Assembly: GCF_016860525.1 (NCBI RefSeq) | Contig: NZ_BNEA01000006.1 | Span: 1-26,616, forward strand | Reading direction: 5' to 3' | DNA: 26,616 bases | Source of the DNA: Streptomyces rubradiris | GTDB lineage: Bacteria; Actinomycetota; Actinomycetes; Streptomycetales; Streptomycetaceae | Shown here: positions 26,569 to 26,616 of the stretch, one piece after another | Layout: each line of letters opens with the position of its first letter | How positions within the stretch are numbered: position 1 is the first letter of the stretch | Notes under the pieces: model-generated | The model's database searches: none | Told to the model about the DNA's origin: nothing | Seen by the model: the letters and a program-made list of their open reading frames with translations, nothing else | Translations under genes and position numbers: made by a program

Positions 26569-26616
26569 ATGGGACTGAAGATCGGTTACAAGGCATCGGC
26601 CGAGCAGTTCGCCCCG
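26569..26616 (+). CDS. fgd: F420-dependent glucose-6-phosphate dehydrogenase, first 16 codons
   Basis: The visible residues MGLKIGYKASAEQFAP match the start of mycobacterial Fgd1 (MAELKLGYKASAEQFAP, from memory) at nearly every position after the first three. Fgd oxidises glucose-6-phosphate and reduces coenzyme F420, and belongs to the luciferase-like monooxygenase fold. The gene runs off the window. It is a primary-metabolism or redox gene and probably marks the right border of the cluster, although reduced F420 could also serve a tailoring reductase. Confidence 0.85.
   Translation, partial: MGLKIGYKASAEQFAP

Noticed and set aside
1..26616. CRISPR arrays, tRNA or rRNA genes, insertion sequences, integrase or attachment sites
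   Set aside because: I saw no regularly spaced short repeats, no tRNA-like cloverleaf with CCA end, no transposase or integrase motifs. The only sizeable repeats are the methyltransferase/leader duplication and the homologous PKS modules.

Overview
The window is high-GC actinobacterial DNA: codons end almost entirely in G or C, GTG starts occur, genes overlap by a few bases, and the right edge opens a gene matching F420-dependent glucose-6-phosphate dehydrogenase. It holds part of an ansamycin-type biosynthetic cluster built on the starter 3-amino-5-hydroxybenzoic acid (AHBA). The genus cannot be named from this sequence.

Left part (1-8511, all minus strand). Reading leftwards, the genes are: a GNAT acetyltransferase overlapping a paralogue of initiation factor IF-1; an acetamidase/formamidase-family amidase; an acyl-CoA ligase; a winged-helix/methyltransferase fusion; a truncated, frame-broken second copy of that methyltransferase; and then AHBA synthase (rifK-like), an oxidoreductase (rifL-like) and the first 15 codons of a HAD phosphatase (rifM-like). 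The K-L-M order and the 1-4 base overlaps between them match the AHBA supply operon of rifamycin-type clusters. A leader of about 160 bases is present twice, before the truncated methyltransferase and before AHBA synthase. The start of the truncated methyltransferase also resembles an internal piece of AHBA synthase, so this stretch has been rearranged by recombination.

Central part (8740-24778, plus strand). One giant RifA-like type I polyketide synthase: loading module (adenylation, degenerate ketoreductase-like region, carrier protein), module 1 (KS-AT-DH-KR-ACP), module 2 (KS-AT-ACP), module 3 (KS-AT-KR-ACP) and a C-terminal docking region. AT motifs predict methylmalonyl, malonyl, methylmalonyl. 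With an inactive DH in module 1 and no KR in module 2, the expected chain is an AHBA-primed tetraketide like that made by RifA of rifamycin synthesis. The reading frame is broken many times, mostly in 8.9-11.4 kb and 21.2-22.8 kb. Each break resolved in detail is a single-base loss with the protein continuing in another frame, which looks more like sequencing error than decay.

Right part (24779-26616). Between the PKS and a convergent cytochrome P450 lies a hidden minus-strand MbtH-like remnant whose two signature tryptophans are arginine and which has no proper end. The P450 has a strong intrinsic terminator. The final gene, in the plus direction, is the beginning of fgd and probably marks the cluster edge. 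No further PKS modules and no release enzyme (RifF-type amide synthase) are in the window, so the docking region implies a partner PKS elsewhere.
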